A DNA stretch of 64,000 nucleotides from Pelagibacteraceae bacterium AG-430-F16 (lineage in GTDB: Bacteria > Pseudomonadota > Alphaproteobacteria > Pelagibacterales > Pelagibacteraceae). The stretch covers positions 124,001 to 188,000 of the forward strand of contig QCOG01000001.1 in NCBI GenBank assembly GCA_003213015.1, read 5' to 3'. The stretch's first letter is position 1. Each line of letters begins with the position of its first letter. The position numbers and the translations under genes are program-made. A model generated the notes under the pieces. The model had not been told where the DNA came from, searched no databases, and saw nothing but the letters and a program-made list of their open reading frames with translations. Below are positions 1 to 10,153 of this stretch, one piece after another.

Positions 1-1856
1 CTCTTACCAAAATTATTTACTCCTAAATTTAACCCATTGGTACCTGTATATTTTTTCCAATAACTGGTTTCGGATGCTTCTAAAGAGACTTTAAGTGTAT
101 CTTCTTGTAAAATATCTTTTTTATAGTCATTGCTTTGACTATCGAATATTTCATGGCATGGCATTGATATAACCTTTGAATAAATATTTTCTGTGGCTAA
201 TTTATGACTAACTTTTATCGCAAGATCGGTTTCAGAACCTGTTGCTAATAACGTTACTTTTAGGTTATCTCCATTTCTTAAAATTTCATAAGCTCCTTTA
301 GAGCAAAGATTATTGGTAATCAACTCTCTTCTTATGGGTTCTATTTTTTGTCTTGTTAGAGCAATAACACTTGGTTTATTTTTACTTTCCAAAGCCAACT
401 GCCAACATTCAAAGGTTTCAATGGTATCGGATGGTCTAAATACATTTAAGTTTGGTATAGATCTCAACATTGCAAGCTGTTCAACAGGTTGATGGGTTGG
501 GCCGTCTTCCCCGAGACCAATTGAGTCATGGGTTAAAACATAAATTACTCTTTGACCCATCATTGCAGCCAATCTTATAGAGGGCTTGCAATAATCGCTA
601 AATATTAAAAAAGTTCCACCATACGGAATAAGATTGCTATGCAAAGAGATTCCATTCATAATTCCACACATTGCATGTTCTCTTACTCCATAATGAATAT
701 AATTTCCTGCAAAACTTCCTGGTTTAATAATTTTATGATTTTTTGTTTTTGTATTATTTGAACCCGCAAGATCAGCCGAGCCACCAATCAAATTTGGTAA
801 TTTTGAAACTATATCTAAAAATTTTTCTGAAGATTTTCTCGTTGCAATTGGCTCTAATGATTTTAGATAATCATTTTTTACTTGCTCTATTTCACTTGTA
901 ATTTCATCGTTAAAAATATTGAATTCATGTGGATATGATTTATTTTTTTCGGCTTTTGAAGAGGCGTTTTCTCCAATTTTTCTCCACTCACTTAAAATTT
1001 TTTCGGGGATCTTGAAAGGCTCATAATTCCATTTTAATTTTTTCCTAACTAGCTTTACCTCATCGGTACCTAACGGGCTTCCATGCGATGATGCTTTCCC
1101 GCTTTTATTTGGTGAACCATAACCAATTGTAGTCTTACAAGAAATAGCAAATGGTTTTTTTGACTTTTGAGCTTTTTTTAAAGCGGTAAAAATTTGTTTT
1201 TCATTATGTCCATCTATTTCTAAATAGCTCCAACCGTAACTCTCAAATCTTTTTTTTGTATTATCAGAAACAGATAGATTAGTAGGGCCATCAATCGAGA
1301 TAGAATTATTATCAAAAAGCAGTATCAAATTTTTTAATTTTAAGTGACCTGCAAAACTTAAGGCTTCATGGCTTATTCCTTCCATTAGGCATCCATCTCC
1401 TGCCAATACATAAGTTTTATGATCTAATTTTTTTTTTCCTAACTTTTTTTTTAATATTTCTTCAGCCAGCGCAAAACCTACGGCATTAGATATACCTTGT
1501 CCTAATGGTCCAGTTGTAGTTTCTATACCTGAATTTGAATGATATTCTGGATGGCCAGCACAAATACAGTTTAGTTTTCTAAAGTTTTTGATATCATCCA
1601 TAGAAACGCTTTTGTAACCAGTTAGATATAAAAGTGAGTAAAGAAGCATGGACCCATGACCAGCAGAAAGAACGAACCTATCTCTGTTAAACCAGCTAGG
1701 ATCTTTTGGATTAAATCGTAAAAAGTTTTTAAATAAAATTGTAGCAACGTCAGCCATTCCCATTGGCATTCCGGGATGACCAGAATTCGCTGCCTCAACA
1801 GCATCTAAAGACAGAAATCTTACAGCATTAGCTAAATCTTTATGTTTTATTTTCAA
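1..1856 (-). CDS. tkt: Transketolase (C-terminus truncated by window edge), probable TTG start
   Basis: Reverse-strand translation reads MKIKHKDLANAVRFLSLDAVEAANSGHPGMPMGMADV...HGSMLLYSLLYLTGY...GPLGQGISNAVG...GDGCLMEGISHEA; classic transketolase motifs; open to left edge. Confidence 0.95.
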   Translation of the reverse strand, partial: MKIKHKDLANAVRFLSLDAVEAANSGHPGMPMGMADVATILFKNFLRFNPKDPSWFNRDRFVLSAGHGSMLLYSLLYLTGYKSVSMDDIKNFRKLNCICAGHPEYHSNSGIETTTGPLGQGISNAVGFALAEEILKKKLGKKKLDHKTYVLAGDGCLMEGISHEALSFAGHLKLKNLILLFDNNSISIDGPTNLSVSDNTKKRFESYGWSYLEIDGHNEKQIFTALKKAQKSKKPFAISCKTTIGYGSPNKSGKASSHGSPLGTDEVKLVRKKLKWNYEPFKIPEKILSEWRKIGENASSKAEKNKSYPHEFNIFNDEITSEIEQVKNDYLKSLEPIATRKSSEKFLDIVSKLPNLIGGSADLAGSNNTKTKNHKIIKPGSFAGNYIHYGVREHAMCGIMNGISLHSNLIPYGGTFLIFSDYCKPSIRLAAMMGQRVIYVLTHDSIGLGEDGPTHQPVEQLAMLRSIPNLNVFRPSDTIETFECWQLALESKNKPSVIALTRQKIEPIRRELITNNLCSKGAYEILRNGDNLKVTLLATGSETDLAIKVSHKLATENIYSKVISMPCHEIFDSQSNDYKKDILQEDTLKVSLEASETSYWKKYTGTNGLNLGVNNFGK

Positions 1857-1906
1857 AAATATTCCTATCTAGACTAAGAGACTCATTAATATATAATTAT
1901 ATATAT

Positions 1907-2230
1907 ATGAAATATATCAGCGAAAAAGAAAAAAAACTTGAAGACGCTCTTAAGAAATTAAAAAAACTTGATCTCAAAAATGACCCGATAACTGGAGACA
2001 TAAAAGAATTAATTGATCAAAAAAATCAATTAGAAATTGAAAAAAACGAATTAGAAAAAAGATACAAAAATTTAAGTGATGAACACGGCAATCTTCAAGT
2101 CAAAATCAAACAAATGATGGTGGAAAAAAAAGATGATAGAATGAAAAGATTAGAGTTTGACGAAAAAATTGATGAATTAAATCAAGAAACAGATATTTTA
2201 CTTGAAGAGATTGAAAAATGGCAAATGTAA
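1907..2230 (+). CDS. Small coiled-coil protein upstream of zapA (DUF4164-like)
   Basis: 107 aa ORF, heptad-rich K/E coiled coil, overlaps the zapA start by 13 bp. Confidence 0.7.
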   Translation: MKYISEKEKKLEDALKKLKKLDLKNDPITGDIKELIDQKNQLEIEKNELEKRYKNLSDEHGNLQVKIKQMMVEKKDDRMKRLEFDEKIDELNQETDILLEEIEKWQM

Positions 2231-2655
2231 ATATTAAGTTTAATGGAAAAGACTTTCTTCTTTCATGCGAGGATGGTCAAGAGGACCATCTTGAGGAGCT
2301 AGCAGCAAATTTAAACGATAAATTTGAAAAATTAAAAAATGACTTAGGAAACATAGGTGAAAATAAATTATTATTGATCACCGCTATTAAAATTATGGAT
2401 GAGTACTTTGATACCAAAAAAAATGTTGAGAAAAAAAAGCTAGAATTAACTAATCTTACTGAAAAATTTAAAGAACTAAAATCTCTTGTATATAGCTACA
2501 AGGATGAAAAAGAAGGTGAAGCAACTAAATTGAACAATGATATGAACAACTTGCAAAAAGAGCTTGATAAAATAAATAATAATTATGATCAATTAATTTC
2601 TAACACAGCAAAAGAAATAGAGGAATTTGTTGAGCGAGTTAATCTTAAAAATTAG
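2218..2655 (+). CDS. zapA: Cell division protein ZapA-like
   Basis: N-terminus MANVNIKFNGKDFLLSCEDGQEDHLEELAANLNDKF...LLLITAIKIMDEY matches ZapA family pattern; next to fau. Confidence 0.85.
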   Translation: MANVNIKFNGKDFLLSCEDGQEDHLEELAANLNDKFEKLKNDLGNIGENKLLLITAIKIMDEYFDTKKNVEKKKLELTNLTEKFKELKSLVYSYKDEKEGEATKLNNDMNNLQKELDKINNNYDQLISNTAKEIEEFVERVNLKN

Positions 2656-2663
2656 ATTTTGTA

Positions 2664-3206
2664 GTGAACAAATTTCAATTAAGAAAAAAAATATCTAAAA
2701 TTCGATCAAAATTTGCAAGAAAAAAAATCAAAGTAAAATCTGAAACTATAATCAAATTAATTGAGCAAAAATCTCCCAATAAAAAAGTTGGATTGTATTA
2801 TCCATTCGGTGATGAATTGTCTACTTTAGAATTAATGGATCAATTGATTAAAAAAAATTTTATAATTTCTTTACCTATAATTAATGATAAATTTGAGATG
2901 TCTTTTTATAGATGGAATCTTAATGAACCCTTAACAATAAATAGATTTGGTATCTTAGAACCTTTCAGGGGGAAAAAAATAATTCCCTCTACATTAATTA
3001 TTCCGATGTTAGCTTTTGACTCAAACTTAAATAGACTTGGTTATGGAGGAGGTTTCTATGACAGGTTTATTCAAAAAATTGAGAAACAAAATAACTGTGT
3101 TAAAATCGGACTTGCTCTTTCCTTTCAAAAAATTAATAAAGTGCCAGTTGATAAATATGATAAAAAAATGGATTTCATAATTACTGAAAAAAGAATTTAT
3201 AAATGA
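2664..3206 (+). CDS. fau: 5-formyltetrahydrofolate cyclo-ligase (GTG start)
   Basis: Motifs VGLYYPFGDE, IIPMLAFDSNLNRLGYGGGFYDRF. Confidence 0.9.
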   Translation: MNKFQLRKKISKIRSKFARKKIKVKSETIIKLIEQKSPNKKVGLYYPFGDELSTLELMDQLIKKNFIISLPIINDKFEMSFYRWNLNEPLTINRFGILEPFRGKKIIPSTLIIPMLAFDSNLNRLGYGGGFYDRFIQKIEKQNNCVKIGLALSFQKINKVPVDKYDKKMDFIITEKRIYK

Positions 3207-4009
3207 AAATTTTATTTTTAGGCGACATTGTAGGACCCTCTGGTTGTATAGTTGTAAAAAAATATCTTAAGAAGATTGTTGAGGAAAATAAAATAAATTT
3301 TGTGATAGCAAATGGTGAAAACGCAGCTCATAACGGAGTAGGTATTACAAAAGATGTTTTAGACAATCTAATTAAATTTGGAGTTAATGTACTCACAACT
3401 GGAAATCATGTTTGGGATCATAAAGAAACTTTAAAACTCGTTGAGGATGATAACAGACTCCTTAGACCATTTAATTTAATTGGAATCTCACCAGGAAAAG
3501 GATTTGAAATTTATCAAACATCCAAAAATCTTAAAATAGGTGTACTAAATTTAATGGGAAATGTTTTCATGAGGAAAAGTGAAGATGTTTTCAAAACAGC
3601 TGAGAATTTTCAAAAAAAATACCAACTAAAAAAAGATTATGACTTTTTAGTAGTCGACTTGCATTGTGAAACTACTTCAGAAAAAATGGCAATGGGACAT
3701 TTGTTTGATAGCAAAGCAACTTTAGTTACTGGTACTCACACGCACATTCCAACAAATGACGCAAGAGTTTTAAAAGGTGGGACTGCGTATATCACAGACT
3801 CCGGAATGTGTGGTGACTACGACTCAGTAATTGGGATGAATAAAGAAAACTCATTAAAAAGATTCTTTAAACAAGATTCTGAAAAACATTATCCATCTTT
3901 AGGGGATGGTTCTTTATCGGGTGTTATGGTAGATTGTGATGAAACTACAGGACTAGCTAAAAATATTAATAGTATAATTGTTGGGGGTGTTTTAAATAAC
4001 TCAAAATAA
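3203..4009 (+). CDS. YmdB-like metallophosphoesterase
   Basis: MKILFLGDIVGPSG...ANGENAAHNGVGIT...TTGNHVWDHKE...TGTHTHIPTND. Confidence 0.88.
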   Translation: MKILFLGDIVGPSGCIVVKKYLKKIVEENKINFVIANGENAAHNGVGITKDVLDNLIKFGVNVLTTGNHVWDHKETLKLVEDDNRLLRPFNLIGISPGKGFEIYQTSKNLKIGVLNLMGNVFMRKSEDVFKTAENFQKKYQLKKDYDFLVVDLHCETTSEKMAMGHLFDSKATLVTGTHTHIPTNDARVLKGGTAYITDSGMCGDYDSVIGMNKENSLKRFFKQDSEKHYPSLGDGSLSGVMVDCDETTGLAKNINSIIVGGVLNNSK

Positions 4010-4010
4010 T

Positions 4011-4733
4011 ATGGCAGGACATTCTCATTGGGCTGGTATAAAACATAAAAAAGGTAGAGCAGACAAAGAAAGGTCGAAGATTTTCTCGAAACTTTCTAGA
4101 GAGATTACTGTAGCTGCTAAACTTGGAGATAAAGATCCTTTGATGAACCCGAGACTTAGATCTGCTATTCAAGCAGCAAGATCGTCAAACATGCCAAAAG
4201 ATAACATTGAAAGAGCCATTGATAAATCGAAATCATTAAATCAATCAAATTTTGAAAAGATAAGATACGAAGGTTTTGGTAAAGATAAAGTTGCTATAAT
4301 TGTAGAGGCACTTACAGATAACAAAAATAGAACTGCCTCAAAAATAAGAACTATTTTTCAAAAAAATGGTGGTAATTTGGGTGCCCAAGGTTCTGCAGCC
4401 CATAACTTTAAACAAATTGGCGTAATTAGGATAGACATAAATGAAATTAAAGACAATAAAATTTTTGAACTAGCAATTGATGCTGGTGCAGATGAATGCT
4501 TCTCCTTTGAAAATTTTCATGAGATACATTGCGGCTTTGAAGATATTTACTCTATAAAAAAAAAAATTGAGCCTCATGTTGAAAATTTTATATCTACAGA
4601 TATCGAGTGGATTCCACTAAACAAGGTTTCCAGCGAAAGTGAGAATAAAGAAGACATAAAAAAACTTATAGAATTATTAGATGATGACGATGATGTTCAA
4701 AGGGTTTACTCGAACTTTGGGGAAGAAGATTAA
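4011..4733 (+). CDS. yebC: YebC/PmpR family regulatory protein
   Basis: MAGHSHWAGIKHKKGRADKERSKIFSKLSREI; NMPKDNIERAI. Confidence 0.95.
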   Translation: MAGHSHWAGIKHKKGRADKERSKIFSKLSREITVAAKLGDKDPLMNPRLRSAIQAARSSNMPKDNIERAIDKSKSLNQSNFEKIRYEGFGKDKVAIIVEALTDNKNRTASKIRTIFQKNGGNLGAQGSAAHNFKQIGVIRIDINEIKDNKIFELAIDAGADECFSFENFHEIHCGFEDIYSIKKKIEPHVENFISTDIEWIPLNKVSSESENKEDIKKLIELLDDDDDVQRVYSNFGEED

Positions 4734-4736
4734 GCA

Positions 4737-5225
4737 ATGTTAATAATTGGAATAGATCCAGGGATTAATGGTGCTATATGCTTATTTAAAGATGGAAAAG
4801 TAGTGGATGTATTTGAAATGCCAAAAATGGCTGTAGGAAAAAAAAATAAATCTCAAGTTAATGCATCTCAAATATTTAACGAAATTCAAAAAGCTGTAGA
4901 AGGAGAAGATAAGACGAAAGTAATGGCTGTGATCGAACAAGTTTCTGCAATGCCAGGACAAGGAGTTACTAGCATGTTTAATTTTGGACAGTCTTTTGGA
5001 GTGTTGAAAGGAATTTTTTCTGCAATGCAAATCCCAATGGATTTTGTTTCGCCAGTTAAATGGAAAAAATTCTTTAATTTGATAAATACAAACAAAGACG
5101 CTAGCAGGACAAAAGCTATTGAAATTTATCCATACTTTTCCTCAAAATTGTCAAAAAAAAAAGATACTAATAAAGCGGATGCGATACTAATTTCTAGTTT
5201 TTATTACCAAAACGCTAAATATTAG
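4737..5225 (+). CDS. RuvC-like Holliday junction resolvase, phage-type variant
   Basis: MLIIGIDPGINGAICLF...VIEQVSAMPGQGVTSMFNFGQSFGVLKG...VKWKKFF...SRTKAIEIYP...KKDTNKADAILIS; RNase H-like acidic residues retained; lies in the usual ruvC position. Confidence 0.8.
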   Translation: MLIIGIDPGINGAICLFKDGKVVDVFEMPKMAVGKKNKSQVNASQIFNEIQKAVEGEDKTKVMAVIEQVSAMPGQGVTSMFNFGQSFGVLKGIFSAMQIPMDFVSPVKWKKFFNLINTNKDASRTKAIEIYPYFSSKLSKKKDTNKADAILISSFYYQNAKY

Positions 5226-5281
5226 ATTTATTTGATATTTCAGGTCAAATTGATGACACATTTTAGTGTGAATGATTTTTC

Positions 5282-5956
5282 ATGGAGGCCGATATAGCAT
5301 CACAATCTGTTGGACTAGGAAGTTCTGTAGACTTTTCTTTATGGAGCCTATTTCTTAGAGCAGACATAATTGTAAAATCAGTTATTGTTTTGTTAATTGC
5401 AGCATCAATTTATACTTGGGCGATAATTATAGAAAAATTCAAGTTATTTAAGAAAATAAATTTATCAACCCAAGAGTTTGAAGAAAAGTTTTGGAAATCA
5501 AGATCTGCCGAAAGTTTCTATAATAATTTACCAGCAAATATTGATGACCCAATGTCAAATGTTTTTAAAAAGACAATGCAAGTTGTTCTTAAATCAAGAT
5601 CTAGAAGTAATTTAAATGAAAAGCTTTCAGGTTTATTAGAGTCTAATATAGAAAATGAAGTTAACAAGCTTGAAAAAAATTATTCATTCTTAGCCACTGT
5701 AGGTTCAACAGCACCGTTTATTGGTTTGTTTGGAACAGTTTGGGGAATTATGAATTCGTTTCAGTCAATTGCAGTTTCAAGAAACACAAGTTTAGCTATT
5801 GTCGCGCCAGGTATTGCAGAAGCATTATTTGCAACAGCTCTCGGCCTATTAGCAGCTATACCTGCGGTTGTAGCTTATAACAAATTTAATAACGACTCAA
5901 AAAAATATTCTCAAAGATTAGAAAATTTTGCCAAAAGATTTATCTCTACTATTTAA
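5282..5956 (+). CDS. tolQ: Tol-Pal system protein TolQ
   Basis: MotA/TolQ/ExbB proton channel: TVGSTAPFIGLFGTVWGIMNSF...AEALFATALGLLAAIPAV. Confidence 0.95.
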   Translation: MEADIASQSVGLGSSVDFSLWSLFLRADIIVKSVIVLLIAASIYTWAIIIEKFKLFKKINLSTQEFEEKFWKSRSAESFYNNLPANIDDPMSNVFKKTMQVVLKSRSRSNLNEKLSGLLESNIENEVNKLEKNYSFLATVGSTAPFIGLFGTVWGIMNSFQSIAVSRNTSLAIVAPGIAEALFATALGLLAAIPAVVAYNKFNNDSKKYSQRLENFAKRFISTI

Positions 5957-5959
5957 CTA

Positions 5960-6376
5960 ATGGCTTTTAATTTAAAAAATAAATCTAAAGATCCAATAAG
6001 TGAAATAAATGTAACACCATTTGTTGATGTTATGTTGGTTCTTTTAATTGTTTTTATGGTCACAGCACCATTATTGACAGTTGGTGTTCAAGTAGATCTA
6101 CCAGAAAGTTCAGCTGACTCTCTTCCTGAAGAACAAGAGCCACTAACTTTAAGTATAAATTCAAAAGGTGAGATTTTTATTCAAGAGTCAAAAGTTGAAT
6201 TCGATAATGTAATTGCCAAAATATTAGCTGTCTCGAAAAACAGGACAGATACAAGAATATATGTAAGAGGCGACAAGACAATCAATTATGGAAGAGTTCT
6301 AGAAGTTATGGGGATGCTTTCTGGTTCAGGATTTACAAAAGTAGCGCTTATTTCAGAACCTTATAAAGAGAGGTGA
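5960..6376 (+). CDS. tolR: Tol-Pal system protein TolR
   Basis: SEINVTPFVDVMLVLLIVFMVTAPLL, ExbD/TolR motif. Confidence 0.95.
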   Translation: MAFNLKNKSKDPISEINVTPFVDVMLVLLIVFMVTAPLLTVGVQVDLPESSADSLPEEQEPLTLSINSKGEIFIQESKVEFDNVIAKILAVSKNRTDTRIYVRGDKTINYGRVLEVMGMLSGSGFTKVALISEPYKER

Positions 6377-6382
6377 TCGATA

Positions 6383-7195
6383 GTGACTAATAATATTATT
6401 ATATCATCTTTACTTCATTTATTTCTTATAATTATAACAGCATTGAGCCTTCCTTTTTTAGCAAAAAAACCAATAGATCTTCCGCCGATTATTTCAATAG
6501 AACTTATCCAAATTACCGATAAAACATCTATACCTTATGCTCCTAAAGCGAAAAAGATTATTGAAGAAATAAAAAAGAAAGAAAAAGAAAAACTCGTTTC
6601 CGAGCAAGCACCTCCCAAAAAAGTTAAAAAAGAAAAACCAGATGCAATACCATTACCGGATCAACAAAAAAATATTGTAAAAAAACCAGAAGAGGATAAA
6701 CAAAACCCAGAAAAAATTGATGATGAAATTAAACAAGTTTCAGAATTTGAAAAAAAAGAATTATTTGATCCAAACAATATTGCTGCGTTAATTGATAAAT
6801 CAAAAGAAGAAACTGCAGAGATGATTAAAAGTGATAATAAGATAACTCAATCACAAAGAAAAAGTGTTATTTCTTCTGGATTGACTTTAAATGAGGAAGA
6901 TGCTCTTAAAGCCCAAATTTTTGGATGCTGGAGCATCCCGTTGGGATTACCTTATAATGAAGATCTTCTTGTAAGAATTAAAATTAATTTAAAACCCGAT
7001 GGTACAATTATTAACTCAGAAATACTTGACCATGCTAGAATGAATAAACCAGGACAAGGATTCTATAAAGTTTTGGCAGAAAGTGCTTTAAGGGCAATTA
7101 GATTGTGTCAGCCCTTGAGAGTTCCAACAACTGGTTATGAGAGATGGAAAGAAATACAACTAAATTTTGATGCTAGGGAGATGCTTCAAGGATGA
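6383..7195 (+). CDS. tolA: TolA-like protein (GTG start)
   Basis: N-terminal TM, central K/E-rich segment, C-terminal [28 protein letters not shown]; position in tol operon. Confidence 0.85.
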   Translation: MTNNIIISSLLHLFLIIITALSLPFLAKKPIDLPPIISIELIQITDKTSIPYAPKAKKIIEEIKKKEKEKLVSEQAPPKKVKKEKPDAIPLPDQQKNIVKKPEEDKQNPEKIDDEIKQVSEFEKKELFDPNNIAALIDKSKEETAEMIKSDNKITQSQRKSVISSGLTLNEEDALKAQIFGCWSIPLGLPYNEDLLVRIKINLKPDGTIINSEILDHARMNKPGQGFYKVLAESALRAIRLCQPLRVPTTGYERWKEIQLNFDAREMLQG

Positions 7196-8541
7196 GAAAA
7201 GTTATTTTTTTAATATATGTTTCCTTATTTATTTTTAATTGGGAAAAAGCATGGTCTCTTATAGAAGTAGACATTACTAGAGGTAATCTAAATCCTTTGC
7301 CACTAGCAGTATCGCCATTATCTGTTGATCAAAATTCTAAAGAAAAATTTAAAGATTCATTAAAACTTGAAGATATAGGTGCAGAAATATCAAAAGTTGT
7401 TGAGAATAATTTAAGACAATCAGGTTTATTCAATCCGTTGGATTCAAAAGCTTTCTTACAAAAACCAGATATTGCTCATGTAAAACCAAGATTTGAAGAT
7501 TGGGCTTTAATTAAAGCTCAAGCTTTAATAACTGGAGATGTAAAGATAGTTGATGAAAAGCTTAGGGTTGAATTTAGGTTGTGGGATATATTAGCTGGTA
7601 AAGAAATTATGGCGTTGGCATTCACCACTGTTTCAGAAAATTGGAGAAGAGTTGGGCATATAATTACTGATAAAGTTTACCAAAGGTTGACAGGTGAAAA
7701 AGGTTATTTTGATACTAGAATTATTTATGTTGCTGAAGAAGGACCTAAAACAAGTCGTATCAAGAAATTAGCAATTATGGATCAAGATGGATTTAATACG
7801 AAGTACTTAACTCTAGGAAATGAATTAGTTTTAACACCAAGATTTAATCCAACAAATCAAATGGTCACTTATTTATCTTATTTTAAAAATCTACCTAGAG
7901 TGTATTTACTAGATATTGAAACAGGTATTCAGGAAGTTGTTGGAGACTTTCCTGGTATGACATTTGCTCCGCGTTTCTCTCCTGATGGAAAAAAAATTAT
8001 TATGAGTTTTGCTAAAGATGGAAACTCAGATATTTATACTATGGACCTTGAAAGTAGAGAGGTTGAAAAAATCACAAACCATCCATCAATTGATACATCA
8101 CCATCATATTCTCCAGACGGTAAATATATTTGCTTTAATTCAGATAGAAGTGGGTATCAACAAATTTATGTAATGAGAAGTGATGGTTCAAAAGTTAAAA
8201 GGATTTCCTTTGGAAATGGTCTTTACGGAACACCTGTATGGTCTCCTAGAGGTGATTTAATAGCTTTCACAAAACTTCATAAGGGAAAGTTTTATATTGG
8301 TGTAATGAGAACAGATGGAACTGGCGAAAGATTACTTACAGAAAACTATTATCAAGAGGCTCCTTCATGGTCTCCTAATGGGAGAGTTTTAATTTTTTAT
8401 AGAGAGACAAAATCAGACTCTGCAGGCAAGGGCTTTTCAGCTAAACTTTGGTCTATCGATCTCACAGGATATAATGAAAGAATGGTCAAAACTGAGACTG
8501 ATGCTTCAGACCCATCTTGGTCGTCATTATTGACTGATTAA
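7192..8541 (+). CDS. tolB: Tol-Pal system beta-propeller protein TolB
   Basis: Repeats such as [50 protein letters not shown]. Confidence 0.95.
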   Translation: MRKVIFLIYVSLFIFNWEKAWSLIEVDITRGNLNPLPLAVSPLSVDQNSKEKFKDSLKLEDIGAEISKVVENNLRQSGLFNPLDSKAFLQKPDIAHVKPRFEDWALIKAQALITGDVKIVDEKLRVEFRLWDILAGKEIMALAFTTVSENWRRVGHIITDKVYQRLTGEKGYFDTRIIYVAEEGPKTSRIKKLAIMDQDGFNTKYLTLGNELVLTPRFNPTNQMVTYLSYFKNLPRVYLLDIETGIQEVVGDFPGMTFAPRFSPDGKKIIMSFAKDGNSDIYTMDLESREVEKITNHPSIDTSPSYSPDGKYICFNSDRSGYQQIYVMRSDGSKVKRISFGNGLYGTPVWSPRGDLIAFTKLHKGKFYIGVMRTDGTGERLLTENYYQEAPSWSPNGRVLIFYRETKSDSAGKGFSAKLWSIDLTGYNERMVKTETDASDPSWSSLLTD

Positions 8542-8641
8542 TTATGGTATTTTTAAAAAAAATTAATAATTCCTTGATTTTTAAGCTTGAAAGATCTAAT
8601 TAGTTGTGAAAAAGTATAAAATTAACTTTTAAGGAGCAGTA

Positions 8642-9115
8642 ATGAGTTTAAACAAAATTTTTAGAAATACTTTGCTAGTTTTTTTTGCAAGTATTCTATT
8701 ATCTGCATGTGCCGTAAAAACTACAAGTAAAATGCAAGGTGACGTATACACTGGAAAAGACACAGTTGAGTATTTAGCTTCAGGTGTGCCAGACAGAGTT
8801 TTCTTCGCAACTAATGAAACAGTTTTAACTACTGCTTCAAGAGAGACATTAAGAAAACAAGCATCATGGTTAAGAAAAAATTCAAAAATAAATGTAGTTC
8901 TCGAAGGTCACGCTGACGAAAGAGGTACAAGAGAATATAACTTAGCTTTAGGTGAGAGAAGAGCTAATGCAGCTAAAGATTATTTAATGACTTATGGAAT
9001 ATCTGGAAATAGAATTTCAGTAATAAGTTACGGAAAAGAAAGACCAGTAGACTCTGGTTCAAATCCTTTAGCTTGGTCAAAAAACAGAAGATCAGTATCA
9101 GTAAAAGCTAACTAA
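8642..9115 (+). CDS. pal: Peptidoglycan-associated lipoprotein Pal
   Basis: Lipobox LLSAC; OmpA-like VVLEGHADERGTREYNLALGERRANAAKDYL. Confidence 0.95.
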   Translation: MSLNKIFRNTLLVFFASILLSACAVKTTSKMQGDVYTGKDTVEYLASGVPDRVFFATNETVLTTASRETLRKQASWLRKNSKINVVLEGHADERGTREYNLALGERRANAAKDYLMTYGISGNRISVISYGKERPVDSGSNPLAWSKNRRSVSVKAN

Positions 9116-9130
9116 TAATTTACAAATTCA

Positions 9131-9166
9131 GACCCCAATAACATAAGTTGTTGGGGTCTTTTTTTT
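9131..9166 (+). terminator. Rho-independent terminator after pal
   Basis: GACCCCAATAAC-ATAA-GTTGTTGGGGTC 12-bp stem (one T-G pair) followed by a run of 8 T. Confidence 0.9.
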
Positions 9167-9193
9167 GCCATCATTATAGATAGAAATCAAATA

Positions 9194-10153
9194 ATGAAAT
9201 TTTTAAATTATATAAATAAAAGTATATTAGTTTTAATAATATTTATTTTTTCAATTATTTCTTTAGTCAAGGCAGAAGAAACAGAAACTTTAGAAGTAAT
9301 AAAAACATTACAAAAAGATTTAAAAACTCTGGAAAAAGCTGTTTATTCACAGTCTTCAGATATAATTACAGCTAGCAAAACAAAATTAAGTTCAAATGAT
9401 GAAGATGTGCTTACAAGACATTTATTAAAATTGTCTGAGATAGAAAAACAATTTCAAGATTTAACAAATAAATTTGAAGAAATAAATTTTAAAATCGATA
9501 AATTATCAAGTAGATTATCAAAAGTTCAAGCAGATAATCAATTGAGATTCCAAAATTTAGAAGGCGAGGACATTGATAAAAAAGTTACATCTAAGAAAAA
9601 AGTCTTACCTGGCTCTTCTCAACCACAAGATCTTGGCGCAGTATCTTACAAGTCATCCGAAACAAATGAATTAACACAACAAACTCAATCAATAGATACA
9701 ACTGGTACAGTCATAACAGAAAAATTTGTGTCAGAAGAAAAAATCTTACCAAATGATAAACCTGACAAACAATACGACTTCGCCACTAGTTTTTTAAAAC
9801 AAGGAGACTATACGACTGCAGAAAGAGCGCTTAGAGAATTTGTAATGACAAATCCTGAACATAAAATGGCAGGTAGCGCGCAATATTGGTATGCAGAAAC
9901 ATTTAGAATTAGACAACTTTACACAGATGCTGCTTCTGCTTACTTAGAAGGTTATCAAAAATATCCTAAAAGTGAAAAAGCAGCTATAAATTTACTTAAG
10001 CTTGGAGTATCATTAGTGCAAATTGGAGAAAAAGATCAAGGGTGTTTAATGATTACAGGAGTTAAAAAAGAATATCCTGATGCAAAACAATCAGTTCTTC
10101 AAAAAGCAAAATATGAAGAAAAAAAGTTCGAGTGTAAAAAGAAAAAATCTTAA
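9194..10153 (+). CDS. cpoB: Tol-Pal system protein YbgF/CpoB
   Basis: Signal peptide, coiled coil, C-terminal TPR: YDFATSFLKQGDYTTAERALREFVMTNPEHKMAGSAQYWYAETF. Confidence 0.88.
   Translation: MKFLNYINKSILVLIIFIFSIISLVKAEETETLEVIKTLQKDLKTLEKAVYSQSSDIITASKTKLSSNDEDVLTRHLLKLSEIEKQFQDLTNKFEEINFKIDKLSSRLSKVQADNQLRFQNLEGEDIDKKVTSKKKVLPGSSQPQDLGAVSYKSSETNELTQQTQSIDTTGTVITEKFVSEEKILPNDKPDKQYDFATSFLKQGDYTTAERALREFVMTNPEHKMAGSAQYWYAETFRIRQLYTDAASAYLEGYQKYPKSEKAAINLLKLGVSLVQIGEKDQGCLMITGVKKEYPDAKQSVLQKAKYEEKKFECKKKKS

Noticed and set aside
1622-1804. 60-aa minus-strand ORF
   Set aside because: Different frame within the transketolase coding region, same strand; spurious.
5226-5281. Short ACAC/GTGT inverted repeat before tolQ
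   Set aside because: Only 4-bp arms; not distinguishable from chance.
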